A program made the translations under genes and the position numbers. Below the pieces are notes generated by a model. It was given only the letters and a program-made list of their open reading frames with translations. It was not told where the DNA came from and searched no databases. A DNA stretch of 64,000 nt from Arthrobacter sp. AFG20. GTDB lineage: Bacteria > Actinomycetota > Actinomycetes > Actinomycetales > Micrococcaceae. Shown here piece after piece: positions 51,868 through 60,194 of this stretch. Each line of letters opens with the position of its first letter. Within the stretch, counting starts at the first letter, position 1. Location of the stretch: NCBI RefSeq assembly GCF_002892795.1, contig NZ_PJMC01000018.1, positions 1 to 64,000 on the forward strand. The letters are read 5' to 3'.

Positions 51868-53187
51868 TCAGCTGAAGGTCCTGCGGTGTGCCTTGATGGC
51901 TGCCACGTAGTGCTTCGTGTCGGTGTACATCCCGTGCTTGCTGACGGAGTACTGACCCTGGTAGTAGCCGGCGATGGCGTAATCCAGGTTCTTGCTGGTC
52001 CGGATCAGCTGGCGGATGATCGCCACTCCGGCGGTGGCGTTGTCGTACGGGTCAAGCAGGTTCAGCTTCCGGCCCACGAGATCGGATGCCCAGTCACCAG
52101 AGGAGGGGATGACCTGCATGGTGCCGATGGCGTTGGCCGGTGACACTGCCCGCTGGTTGAACCCGGATTCCTGGTAGGCGAAGGCCTGTGCCAGTGCCGG
52201 ATCCACGCCCATCCTCCGCGCCGTGTCGGCCACGATGGACTGCATCTGGGCCAGGGACGGAACCGGCGAGGCGTTGAGCAGGGCCTTGTTTTTGTTGGCC
52301 GAGCTGACCACAGCTGCCGGGTAGGTGTACCCGAGGAAGGAGCTGGGCACGAGCGGCGTGACGCTGGAAGCCGGCTGGACGGTGCCGGTCTTCCCGGGAA
52401 TGGCGAGCTTCTGGCCGGGGTAGATGACGCTGGTGACCTTTAGCCGGTTCGCTGACAGGATGGCCGCGAGCTTGACGCCATGCCTGGATGCGATGCCGGA
52501 CAGTGTGTCCCCGGACTTGATGACATAGGAGGCTGAGCGGGTGGTGGCCGGTGCTGCCGTCTTGGCCGGGGCCGCCGCGACAGCGGTGCCGGCACCGAGC
52601 CGGATCTTCTGGCCGGGGTAGATGATCGATGACACCTTGAGCCCGTTCCAGCTGAGCACCTGGGAGAGCCTGACGCCGTGCCGCCCGGCGATGCCGCCCA
52701 ACGTGTCGCCGGACTTGACGGTGTACGTCCTGGCAGCGGTGGCGGCGGGCGCGGCAGCAGCCTTGGCCGCGGGAGCCGCGACAGCCTTCAGCTTGATCCG
52801 CTGCCCCGGGTAGATCACGGAATTCGACTTCAGGTTGTTGAGCTTCAGCACGGAAGGGGTGCTCAGCCCGTACCGGCCGGCGATGCCGCTGACCGTGTCC
52901 CCGCGGACCACCGTGTGGGCCGTGGGCGTGACACGGGTGGGCTGAAGGCCTGAAGGAAGCGCAGCCGGCACGGAGGCTGCAGGGATGATGCCCGCTTTGA
53001 CTGCGGCCGCCTGGGCCTCAATGGCGGCGGCAAGCGTCGCGGGCACCGTCTGGGGCCGGACGTCGGCCGCTGCGGGCTGGGCGACCGCAAGGGAGGAAAG
53101 CATGACGGCTGGGAGCGTGGCCGTCGTGGCCGCGATCAGTGGCAGGCCCGGCCGGGGTGACTGCTTAGTGGAGCGGGTCGTCGTCAT
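51868..53187 (-). CDS. Secreted LysM/lytic transglycosylase
   Basis: A 439-residue secreted protein. The signal peptide ends near AQPAAADV. Three LysM domains follow (HTVVRGDTVSGIAGRYGLS, YTVKSGDTLGGIAGRHGV and YVIKSGDTLSGIASRHGV), separated by Ala/Pro linkers. The C-terminal SLT-type domain has AQAFAYQESGFNQRAVSPAN with the catalytic Glu, then GTMQVIP. It cleaves or remodels peptidoglycan. Its promoter region carries a five-copy 9-bp repeat, which suggests control by a cell-wall regulator such as MtrA. Confidence 0.92.
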   Translation of the reverse strand: MTTTRSTKQSPRPGLPLIAATTATLPAVMLSSLAVAQPAAADVRPQTVPATLAAAIEAQAAAVKAGIIPAASVPAALPSGLQPTRVTPTAHTVVRGDTVSGIAGRYGLSTPSVLKLNNLKSNSVIYPGQRIKLKAVAAPAAKAAAAPAATAARTYTVKSGDTLGGIAGRHGVRLSQVLSWNGLKVSSIIYPGQKIRLGAGTAVAAAPAKTAAPATTRSASYVIKSGDTLSGIASRHGVKLAAILSANRLKVTSVIYPGQKLAIPGKTGTVQPASSVTPLVPSSFLGYTYPAAVVSSANKNKALLNASPVPSLAQMQSIVADTARRMGVDPALAQAFAYQESGFNQRAVSPANAIGTMQVIPSSGDWASDLVGRKLNLLDPYDNATAGVAIIRQLIRTSKNLDYAIAGYYQGQYSVSKHGMYTDTKHYVAAIKAHRRTFS

Positions 53188-53248
53188 GGGAAAGATCCTC
53201 TTCTCAGCGGCGAATGCTGTCGGTCATGCCAGTTGCTCGTGATAGCTA

Positions 53249-53293
53249 TGTTACTGATGTTAATCGTGTTACGAATGTTATCTATGTGAATCT
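53249..53293 (-). promoter_or_regulatory. Five-copy 9-bp iteron (TAACA-N4), possible MtrA site
   Basis: On the + strand TGTTA starts at 53249, 53258, 53267 and 53276, and TGTGA at 53285, exactly 9 bp apart. Read toward the LysM gene this is TAACA every 9 bp, 62-106 bp before its start. MtrA of actinobacteria is known to bind short direct repeats of similar sequence and period upstream of peptidoglycan hydrolase genes. The assignment is inferred. Confidence 0.55.
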
Positions 53294-53437
53294 CTCACGA
53301 TTTTTCGGATAGCACAAGAATCAGATTTCAGCCGGAAGGTCCACCGGGATGGGAGTGTCGCGCGCCAAAATGGAGCGCGCGCACACAGTCGCCGATTCAA
53401 CTAGGCTTGCGGGCGTCCGCCATGGCAACCTTGACCC

Positions 53438-53791
53438 GTGAGTACTGTAGAAACCCTTGTAGGCGACTGGTTGCCCCTGCCCGACGTTGCCCAGTTGCTG
53501 GATGTGTCCATTACCAAAGTCCACGGGCTCCTTGACGAGCGCGCGCTGGCCGCCCTGCGGATCGGGGAACGCCGGATCCGTTCGGTGCCCGCGGCATTCC
53601 TCCAGGACGGCCACGCCGTGGACAGCCTCAAGGGCACCATCGTTGTGCTGGCAGACGCGGGCTTCTCGGACGAGGAGCTTATCCGCTGGCTCTTTACCCC
53701 TGACGAGTCACTGCGCGGGCGGCCCATCGATGCCCTCCGCGAGGGGCGCAAGACGGAAATCCGCCGCCGGGCGCAGTCCCTGGCCTGGTAA
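53438..53791 (+). CDS. Rv2175c-family DNA-binding protein
   Basis: A 117-residue protein with a winged helix-turn-helix at residues about 12-45 (WLPLPDVAQLLDVSITKVHG, LLDERALAALR) and a C-terminal helical domain (FSDEELIRWLFTPDESL). In M. tuberculosis the orthologue is a substrate of PknL; here the kinase gene is nearby but on the other strand, with the LysM gene between. The N-terminal Thr residues (T3, T6) are possible phosphosites. The start is GTG. Confidence 0.87.
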   Translation: MSTVETLVGDWLPLPDVAQLLDVSITKVHGLLDERALAALRIGERRIRSVPAAFLQDGHAVDSLKGTIVVLADAGFSDEELIRWLFTPDESLRGRPIDALREGRKTEIRRRAQSLAW

Positions 53792-53844
53792 TAAACCCAG
53801 CCTGGTAATAAACCCAGTGTGATCAAACGGGCCGGGCCAGCCGA

Positions 53845-54936
53845 TCAGGCGGCCCGGCTCACTGTCGCTTCAGCCAACCGCCGCAGCGCGGTCTTGGGGA
53901 GGTCTTCCAGCGGCAGAAGCTCGAGGGCTGCGTACGCCGCGGCGCCGAACTCCTCGATCAGCACCTCCGTGGCCTGCAGGGCTCCGCAGTCCGCAATGAT
54001 CCGGCGGATCTCGGCCACGTCGTCCTCGCCCAGCTCGGGGCTGCCGAGCTTTGAGTCGATGAACGCGGACTCCTCGGGGGAGGCCAGGTCCAGGGCGAAG
54101 GCCACGAGCACTGTCCGCTTGCCCTCCCGAAGGTCGTCTCCCGCGGGCTTTCCGGTGGTCACCGGGTCCCCGAAGACGCCCAGGACGTCGTCGCGAAGCT
54201 GGAAGGCCTCGCCCAAGGGGAGCGCGAACGCGGAGTAGCCCCGGAGCAGTTCGTCAGAGGCCCCGCCGAGCGCCCCGCCCAGGGCAAGCGGATGTTCGGT
54301 CGAGTACTTGGCCGATTTGAAACGGATGATTGACTGGGCGCGGCTGACGGCCCCGGCGCGGTCCCGGACTGGCCCGGCCACCTCTTCGAGGATGTCCAGA
54401 TACTGGCCGGCCATGACCTCCGAACGCATCAGGTTGAAGATCAGCCTTGCCCTGCTTCCTGAGGCCGCCGTTTCGCCGATGTCCGTGAAGGCTTCCTCGC
54501 TGAAGGACAAGCACAGGTCGCCGGCCAGGATGGCGGCGGCGTGGCCGAAGCGTTCGCTGTCGAGGGCCCAGCCCTGGGACTCGTGGAGCTGGCTGAAGCG
54601 GCGGTGCACGCTGGGTCCGCCCCGGCGGGTGTCCGACCGGTCGATGATGTCGTCGTGGATCAGGGCGGCGGCCTGGAACAGCTCAAGGGCCGCGCCTGCT
54701 GTGATGATGTCCTCGGCGGAAGCAGGACCGCCCGCTCCGCGCCATCCCCAGTAGCACATGAGGGCGCGGAGCCGCTTTCCGCCGGTGACCAGGTTGGAGA
54801 TGGATCCCATGATGGGATCGATGTCCGGCGAGATTGCCAGCATGATCGACTGCCGGGTGGTCAGGAAGTCTGTAAGCTTTCCCGCTACGGCGGCCACGAA
54901 GTCCGCCTGCTCCACGCGAAGCTGCTCGGCCACCAT
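53845..54936 (-). CDS. Polyprenyl diphosphate synthase
   Basis: A 363-residue trans-isoprenyl synthase. The first Asp-rich motif is LIHDDIIDRSDTRRG and the second is QLRDDVLGVFGD. GGKRLRALMCYW and KSAKYSTEHPLALG are also typical. It extends allylic diphosphates with isopentenyl diphosphate, probably to geranylgeranyl or a longer product. The ATG at 54936 overlaps the lipoprotein stop (ATGA). The locus matches idsA2 (Rv2173). Confidence 0.9.
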   Translation of the reverse strand: MVAEQLRVEQADFVAAVAGKLTDFLTTRQSIMLAISPDIDPIMGSISNLVTGGKRLRALMCYWGWRGAGGPASAEDIITAGAALELFQAAALIHDDIIDRSDTRRGGPSVHRRFSQLHESQGWALDSERFGHAAAILAGDLCLSFSEEAFTDIGETAASGSRARLIFNLMRSEVMAGQYLDILEEVAGPVRDRAGAVSRAQSIIRFKSAKYSTEHPLALGGALGGASDELLRGYSAFALPLGEAFQLRDDVLGVFGDPVTTGKPAGDDLREGKRTVLVAFALDLASPEESAFIDSKLGSPELGEDDVAEIRRIIADCGALQATEVLIEEFGAAAYAALELLPLEDLPKTALRRLAEATVSRAA

Positions 54937-55493
54937 CACTTGACGGACTCGGGAGTCACGTTGGCGCCGATGGTGAAGGTTGAAACCCCGCCCGTTGCCG
55001 GGACGGCGATATTTACGGTCTCGCTTCCCGCCCGGACAAAGTCCTTCGACACCACGCTTCCCACAGCGTTGCCGGGAACAGCCGTAAAGCCCTGCCCCTC
55101 CAGGGCTCTGGTGTAGTAGGCGACGACGGCGGCCGGCTTGGCGGAGATGGAGCCAACCAGTGCGACGGTGGCCGGGGAGGCTGACTTGTCGAAGCTGCTG
55201 GCCACCACCTTGGCCCCGGGCATCACGGGCACCAGCTTTGACGGGAAGCCGGCGACGAGCGCTCCCACGGTGGCCGACGTGCCGGGGGACGCAGACGGGC
55301 TGGCGGTTGCCGTCGGGGACGCCGTGGCGGCTGCTGCGTTCGTTGCCGCGGCCGCGGCCGAGGCCGATGCCGTCGCCGCGGGCGTTGCGGAACCGGGCGC
55401 CTGTGCCGTGCACGCTGACGCCGCCGCCACTACGGCCGCTCCAGCGGCGAGCAGCCCAAGACGGGCAGGCATGAGCGTTCCAATGACCTTCAC
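54936..55493 (-). CDS. Putative lipoprotein of unknown function
   Basis: A 185-residue exported protein. The N-terminus has a positively charged start, a hydrophobic core (LGLLAAGAAVVAAA) and a lipobox-like ASAC with Cys28, so it is probably a lipoprotein although position -3 is Ala. A low-complexity Ala/Thr/Ser/Pro stretch of about 45 residues follows, then a small compact domain (AGFPSKLVPVMPGAKVVASS to the C-terminus). The function is unknown. It is coupled to the polyprenyl synthase gene. Confidence 0.75.
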   Translation of the reverse strand: MKVIGTLMPARLGLLAAGAAVVAAASACTAQAPGSATPAATASASAAAAATNAAAATASPTATASPSASPGTSATVGALVAGFPSKLVPVMPGAKVVASSFDKSASPATVALVGSISAKPAAVVAYYTRALEGQGFTAVPGNAVGSVVSKDFVRAGSETVNIAVPATGGVSTFTIGANVTPESVK

Positions 55494-55568
55494 AGGTGCG
55501 GTCCTCCTGGGTGTTGATGCCGGATTCAGCCTCCAGTTTAGTCAGGTGCAGGGCATAGGATTGCAGAT

Positions 55569-56795
55569 GTGGGGCCGGACGACGACAGGGAGCAGGCGGC
55601 AGCGCGGCTGCGGGACTTTCGGCGGGCAAGCATCATGCACGTCGATATGGACGCTTTTTTTGTCTCGGTTGAACTGCGCGCCCGCCCTGATCTGCGTGGC
55701 CGGCCGGTGATAGTGGGCTTTCCGGCGGAGCGTTCCGTTGTGCTGTCAGCTTCGTACGAGGCACGCAGGTTCGGCGTGAAATCGGCGATGCCCATGGCCG
55801 TGGCCCACAGGCTGTGTCCGCAGGCCGTTGTCATCGAGCCCAGGCACAAGCTGTACTACGAAGTCTCCGGCCAGCTGATGGGCATCTTCGAGTCCATTAC
55901 CGACCTCGTTGAGCCGCTCAGTGTGGACGAGGCATTCCTTGACGTCGGAGGGGCAATCCGCAGGCTTGGTCCGCCGAGTGACATAGGGCAGTTGATCCGG
56001 AGAAGGGTTGCCAGCGAACTGGGCATCACGGCGTCCGTGGGGATCGCCGCCAGCAAGTTTGTGGCCAAGATCGCTTCCACCCGGTGCAAACCGGATGGGC
56101 TGCTGCTCATCCGTCCGGAGCAGACCGTCCCGTATCTTCACAGCCTTCCGGTCAACGCCCTGTGGGGTGTTGGAGGCAAGACGGCAGAAGTGTTGGCCCG
56201 CATGGGAATCCGTACCGTGGCCGATGTCGCCGCGACGCCGGTCTCCTCACTTAAGAAGGTGCTGGGTGCAACCGGCGAACACGTTCACCGGCTCTCGTGG
56301 GGTATCGACAGCCGGACCGTCACCCCGGTGCGGGTGGAGAAGAGCATCGGAGCGGAGGAAACGTTCGCCTCGGACACGGCCGACGATGCCCTGCTGCACC
56401 GGGAGTTGCTGCGACTGTCCCACCGCACTGCCGAGCGGCTGCGCGCTTCCGGGCTGGTGGCCCGGACTGTGGCGCTCAAGCTGCGGTACGCCGATTTCTC
56501 GACGGTGACCCGAAGCCGCACGGTCCACACGCCACTGGACAGCGCGCAGCTCATCTATGCCGTGGCCATCCAGCTGCTGGAGTCGCTGGGCAGCCGGCCC
56601 CTGATGGTCCGGCTAGTGGGTGTCCGTGCGGAGCAACTGGAAGCGGCCGCCCAGACCTCCCTTCAGCTCAGCCTGGACAGGCGCGACGACAACTGGCGGG
56701 CCGCTGAACAGGCGCTGGACAAGGTGGCGGAGAAGTTCGGCAGCAAGTCCGTGCTTCCGGCCCGGCTGCTTGAGCCGGGAAGCAGCAACTCCTAA
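55569..56795 (+). CDS. dinB: DNA polymerase IV
   Basis: A 408-residue Y-family polymerase. Catalytic motifs are IMHVDMDAFFVSVE and EPLSVDEAFLDVGG. The SYEARRFGVKSAMPM finger, the helix-hairpin-helix near WGVGGKTAEVLARMGI, and the little-finger domain with YADFSTVTRSRT follow. It carries out error-prone translesion synthesis. The start is GTG 55569. There is no beta-clamp consensus tail that I can identify with confidence. Confidence 0.92.
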   Translation: MGPDDDREQAAARLRDFRRASIMHVDMDAFFVSVELRARPDLRGRPVIVGFPAERSVVLSASYEARRFGVKSAMPMAVAHRLCPQAVVIEPRHKLYYEVSGQLMGIFESITDLVEPLSVDEAFLDVGGAIRRLGPPSDIGQLIRRRVASELGITASVGIAASKFVAKIASTRCKPDGLLLIRPEQTVPYLHSLPVNALWGVGGKTAEVLARMGIRTVADVAATPVSSLKKVLGATGEHVHRLSWGIDSRTVTPVRVEKSIGAEETFASDTADDALLHRELLRLSHRTAERLRASGLVARTVALKLRYADFSTVTRSRTVHTPLDSAQLIYAVAIQLLESLGSRPLMVRLVGVRAEQLEAAAQTSLQLSLDRRDDNWRAAEQALDKVAEKFGSKSVLPARLLEPGSSNS

Positions 56796-57111
56796 CGTGA
56801 TTCCTGCGACACGCGGGCGCGGGAAACCGTGTTCATGGCCGCGGGTCAGTGTCAGGTCAAGGGCCCGGGAAGTCATGCCGCCCGTGAACAGCGTCTTTCA
56901 GAACAGCGCCCAACAAACTATCCTTATAGATACAAAGATTTCGAACGTCTGGACATGTGTGGATCACCTGACCCGCCGCGTCAGTATGCTTGAATTCCTG
57001 GATCTGCCAAGGCTGGCGGGACCGGGAACCTGGATGGCATGCCGGTCGTTGACGAGGCAGGAACAACCGGTTCCGGCCTGTCTGGACGTTGGCCTACTTA
57101 AGGAGGTCGTG

Positions 57112-57483
57112 ATGCCGCTCTCGGAGCACGAACAGAAGCTGCTCGAGCAACTCGAGAGGCAACTGCATGAGGACGATCCCAAGTTTGCCAATTCCATGGG
57201 CTCGGATCCCGGCCGCAGCTGGTCCACCCGGCACATTGTGATTGGCGTACTGGCCACGCTGGCCGGGGTGCTGCTCCTCCTGGTGGGTGTCTCCCTCCAG
57301 AACATATTCGTAGGGGTCCTCGGGTTCGTCGTCATGGGTGCCGGAGTTTACTTTGCCACGATGCGCAGCGTTGCGGCCGGCAAAGCGAAGGCCGGCGGGC
57401 ATGGCCGGAAGTCGAAGAGCAAGAGCTCCTTCATGAACAGCCTCGAGGAACGATGGGATGAAAGGCGCCGCGGGGAATCCTGA
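57112..57483 (+). CDS. DUF3040 membrane protein
   Basis: A 123-residue protein that begins MPLSEHEQKLLEQLERQLHE, the DUF3040 signature, then has two hydrophobic segments (HIVIGVLATLAGVLLLLVG and FVGVLGFVVMGAGVYFATM) and a basic tail. AAGGAGGTCGTG precedes the ATG. The family lies next to the division and cell-wall cluster in many actinobacteria; the function is unknown. The 316-bp gap upstream to dinB holds an A/T-rich spot (TATCCTTATAGATA, 56926-56939) that could be a promoter, and nothing else definite. Confidence 0.87.
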   Translation: MPLSEHEQKLLEQLERQLHEDDPKFANSMGSDPGRSWSTRHIVIGVLATLAGVLLLLVGVSLQNIFVGVLGFVVMGAGVYFATMRSVAAGKAKAGGHGRKSKSKSSFMNSLEERWDERRRGES

Positions 57484-57572
57484 GCCCGCGCTCCACTTCC
57501 CGCCACCTCCACATCGCACCACCCTCCACATTGCACCACCGGGTCCATCCCCGGTTGGGCGCCAATAATTCA

Positions 57573-57598
57573 GAATGACCCGCTGCGGCGGGTCATTC
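57573..57598 (+). terminator. Terminator after the DUF3040 gene
   Basis: GAATGACCCGC (57573-57583) pairs with GCGGGTCATTC (57588-57598) over a TGCG loop, followed by CGCTTTAA. It lies in the 403-bp gap before mraZ, which also holds the 21-bp duplication and the mraZ promoter. Confidence 0.7.
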
Positions 57599-57606
57599 CG
57601 CTTTAA

Positions 57607-57643
57607 CCGGGGGAACTGTGCCTTTAGCCCGGGGAACTGTGCC
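57607..57643. repeat. 21-bp period direct repeat upstream of mraZ
   Basis: CCGGGGGAACTGTGCC (57607-57622) and CCCGGGGAACTGTGCC (57628-57643) differ at one position and are 21 bp apart. They lie about 150 bp upstream of the mraZ promoter. Confidence 0.6.
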
Positions 57644-57790
57644 CGGGAGCGGGTGTTCCAAAGCTGGAGACCGCCGCGGCCGCGGTAAGCGGAGCGGCCC
57701 AATTTCCCTCCACTTTCCACCCCCAGGCAAAATCCCCGCCATTCCGCGGAAATATGTTTGCTCCTGCAGCAGGGAACTGCCCGCGCCGCG

Positions 57791-57820
57791 TTGACTGTGG
57801 GGAGAAGTGGAGTAAAGTGG
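57791..57820 (+). promoter_or_regulatory. mraZ promoter overlapped by three MraZ boxes
   Basis: TTGACT (57791-57796) and TAAAGT (57813-57818) are 16 bp apart. GTGG starts at 57797, 57807 and 57817, exactly 10 bp apart, and gives TGGGG-N5-TGGAG-N5-TGGAG. MraZ is known to bind TGGG-type repeats with this period upstream of its own gene. The boxes cover the spacer and -10, which suggests autorepression of the cluster. Confidence 0.75.
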
Positions 57821-57886
57821 AGCGCGTAAGAGGGTAGTGGCAGCGCGGGGGTTGTTCGGCTTCTGACGGCAGACGGGCGGTGGGAC

Positions 57887-58315
57887 GTGTTCCTTGGGAC
57901 ACACTCGCCGCGTCTTGACGAAAAGGGCAGGATCATTCTCCCCGCCAAGTTCCGTGAGGAGCTTGCCGGCGGACTTGTTCTCACGCGAGGCCAGGAGCGC
58001 TGCATCTACGTCTTCAGCGAGCAGGAATTCGCGAGGGTGCACGAGCAGATCCGGGAGGCTCCGATCTCCAACAAGTCGGCTCGTGACTACATCCGGGTTT
58101 TTCTCTCTGGAGCCTCGGACGAGGTACCTGACAAGCAGGGGCGCGTGACCATACCTCCCGCGCTCCGGGAGTACGCAGGGCTCGGCAGGGAGCTGGCCGT
58201 TATTGGGGCCGGCACCCGTGCGGAGATCTGGGATGCCCAAGCCTGGAATGAGTACCTGGCGGAGAAGGAAACCTCCTTCTCCGAAACTGACAACCCGATC
58301 GCCGGCATCCTTTAG
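57887..58315 (+). CDS. mraZ: Transcriptional regulator MraZ
   Basis: A 142-residue protein with two AbrB-like repeats (FLGTHSPRLDEKGRIILPAK and VPDKQGRVTIPPALREYAGL). It is the first gene of the division and cell-wall cluster and binds tandem repeats at its own promoter, which are visible 67-90 bp upstream. The start is GTG. Length and repeat spacing are normal. Confidence 0.95.
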   Translation: MFLGTHSPRLDEKGRIILPAKFREELAGGLVLTRGQERCIYVFSEQEFARVHEQIREAPISNKSARDYIRVFLSGASDEVPDKQGRVTIPPALREYAGLGRELAVIGAGTRAEIWDAQAWNEYLAEKETSFSETDNPIAGIL

Positions 58316-58369
58316 GCCGGCCCGAACCCGTATCCGTTTCTTGGACGAGATCTCCAGCCGCCCATCCCT

Positions 58370-58450
58370 GCCGACTACCTGGCTCACTTCCCCGGAGCCA
58401 GGCAGCCCACGGGATAGGCGCGGATGGGGATCTGGCCCAAGAAGCCACCC
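58370..58450 (+). ncRNA. Candidate mraW RNA leader motif
   Basis: The 174-nt mraZ-rsmH gap contains CCTGGCTC-ACTTCCCCG-GAGCCAGG (58378-58402), an 8-bp stem with a C-rich loop, followed by a Gly/Cys-rich stretch. A conserved structured RNA (the mraW motif) has been described at this place in actinobacteria. The assignment rests on position and the hairpin, and has not been tested against the covariance model. Confidence 0.5.
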
Positions 58451-58489
58451 CCAAGGAATCATTCCAGGCGCTCAAGGAAGGACGAAGGC

Positions 58490-59488
58490 ATGACAGAACC
58501 CGACCAGCCGAAGCCTACGTCCGAACGCCATGTACCGGTCCTGAAGGACCGGTGCATCAATCTTTTGGCGCCCGGATTCGAGGCCGCACGCCTGCGCGGT
58601 GAGGCACCGGTGGCCATAGATGCCACGCTCGGCATGGGCGGGCACTCCGAAGCCATGCTCCAGCGCTTTCCTGACCTGCACCTCGTGGGCATCGACCGCG
58701 ACGAAGAAGCCCTCGCGCTGGCCGGCGAACGGCTCCAGCCCTTCACGGCCCGCACTGACCTGGTCCATGCCGTGTACGACGAAATCGCCGAGGTGCTGGA
58801 GGACCTGGGCATTCCTGCGGTCCACGGAATCCTGATGGACCTCGGGGTCTCGTCCCTGCAGCTTGACGAGCGCGAACGTGGTTTCGCCTATTCCTTTGAC
58901 GCACCCCTGGACATGCGGATGGACACCAGCCGCGGCCAGACGGCGGCGGACGTCGTCAACAACTACAGCGAAGAGGAACTGGTCAGGATCATCCGCAAGT
59001 GGGGTGAGGAAAAGTTCGCGGGGCGCATCGCCAACAGGATCGTTGCCGCCCGGGCAGCAAAGCCGTTCACCACCACGGGGGAACTCGTCGAGCAGATCAG
59101 GGCCGTCGTCCCGGCTGCCGCCGCCAAGTCCGGCGGACATCCGGCCAAGCGCACCTTCCAGGCCCTGCGCATCGAGGTCAACGAGGAACTCGAAGTCCTC
59201 GAACGTGCCGTTCCGGCGGCGGTGGATGCCATCGCGCTCGGCGGTCGGATCGTCGTGATGTCCTACCACTCGCTGGAAGACAAGATCGTCAAGGGCGTTT
59301 TCCAAGCCCGCTCCAAATCATCAGCTCCGCTCGGTTTCCCCGTGGAGCTTGAAGAACACAAGGCCGAACTCAAAACCCTGACCAAAGGCACCGAGGTGCC
59401 GACCGCCGTCGAGATCGCAGAGAATTCGCGCGCAGCATCAGCCCGGCTGCGCGCAGTGGAACGCATCAGAGCCAGGAGAGCAACATGA
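58490..59488 (+). CDS. rsmH: 16S rRNA m4C1402 methyltransferase
   Basis: A 332-residue SAM-dependent methyltransferase. HVPVLKDRCINLLAPG opens the protein, IDATLGMGGHSEAML is the SAM motif, ILMDLGVSSLQLDERERGFA follows, and VMSYHSLEDKIVKGVF is near the C-terminus. It N4-methylates C1402 of 16S rRNA. The ATG at 58490 is chosen because the family begins shortly before HVPVL. It overlaps the next gene by an ATGA. Confidence 0.94.
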   Translation: MTEPDQPKPTSERHVPVLKDRCINLLAPGFEAARLRGEAPVAIDATLGMGGHSEAMLQRFPDLHLVGIDRDEEALALAGERLQPFTARTDLVHAVYDEIAEVLEDLGIPAVHGILMDLGVSSLQLDERERGFAYSFDAPLDMRMDTSRGQTAADVVNNYSEEELVRIIRKWGEEKFAGRIANRIVAARAAKPFTTTGELVEQIRAVVPAAAAKSGGHPAKRTFQALRIEVNEELEVLERAVPAAVDAIALGGRIVVMSYHSLEDKIVKGVFQARSKSSAPLGFPVELEEHKAELKTLTKGTEVPTAVEIAENSRAASARLRAVERIRARRAT

Positions 59489-60150
59489 GCACCGCAGCTG
59501 CCAGGAACCTCGCCCTTCCGTCCGGCCCGAGCGTCCATGACATAGAGGCCGGGCTTCCGGGTTCGGCCCGCAGGGCGCGCACCCCGCTGTCCCTGGTCCG
59601 GTCCGCACCGCGGAAGCGCCGCGCGCCCTTCGTTGTCCTCTGCTTCGGCCTGCTGGCGGCCGCGCTGGTTGCTGTGCTGGTGCTCAACATCTCTGTTTCC
59701 ACAGCGCAGTACCAGTTGGTCAAGCTCCGGGCCGAGCAGACATCGCTCACCAAGCAGAACCAGGATCTGACACAGCAGGTGCAAAATTTTGAGGCTCCCC
59801 AGAATCTGGCTGCCAAGGCCGCACAATTGGGAATGGTTGCTTCCACCGGCAAGGGACAGGTTGATCTTTCCACGCTGACCGTGAGCGGAGATGCCAAGCC
59901 GGCGGTCAAGGGAGACTCGGCAGGAGCGGTGATCGCTGCCCCTGCCGTCCCGGGTCAGCTGAACGTGGTCCCGCCCGCCAGTTCGGGCGAGCCGCTGGAA
60001 AGCAGGGCGCCCGCTGCCGGTGAATCAGCAGCTGCCCAGCCGGAGGCCCCGGCGGCTGCGAAGCCCGCCGAGCCGGCGGCTGCGGCCAAGCCCGCGGCCC
60101 TTAACGGGGGGACCATCCCGGCGCCGGAGCAAAGGACGCCGGGGCAGTAG
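59485..60150 (+). CDS. ftsL: FtsL-like septum protein
   Basis: A 221-residue bitopic membrane protein. A basic cytoplasmic part of about 50 residues is followed by one helix (PFVVLCFGLLAAALVAVLVL), then a short coiled coil (YQLVKLRAEQTSLTKQNQDL) and LGMVASTGKGQVDL. The C-terminal 80 or so residues are an Ala/Pro/Glu-rich tail that bacterial FtsL does not normally have. It probably links FtsB/FtsQ and activates the transpeptidase encoded next. Position and topology, not sequence identity, support the name. Confidence 0.8.
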   Translation: MSTAAARNLALPSGPSVHDIEAGLPGSARRARTPLSLVRSAPRKRRAPFVVLCFGLLAAALVAVLVLNISVSTAQYQLVKLRAEQTSLTKQNQDLTQQVQNFEAPQNLAAKAAQLGMVASTGKGQVDLSTLTVSGDAKPAVKGDSAGAVIAAPAVPGQLNVVPPASSGEPLESRAPAAGESAAAQPEAPAAAKPAEPAAAAKPAALNGGTIPAPEQRTPGQ

Positions 60151-60194
60151 GGCAGGAACAGGCGGCTGGTAGCCCGCATGGCAAGCAGTAGGGG

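Noticed and set aside
53249..53293. CRISPR-like short repeats
   Set aside because: The repeat is 5 bp with 4-bp spacing and no cas gene is present. It fits a protein-binding iteron.
53845..55629. One long reverse frame joining a Gly/Arg-rich region to the polyprenyl synthase
   Set aside because: The upstream part is out of frame with the lipoprotein gene that occupies this stretch, and the synthase has its own ATG at 54936.
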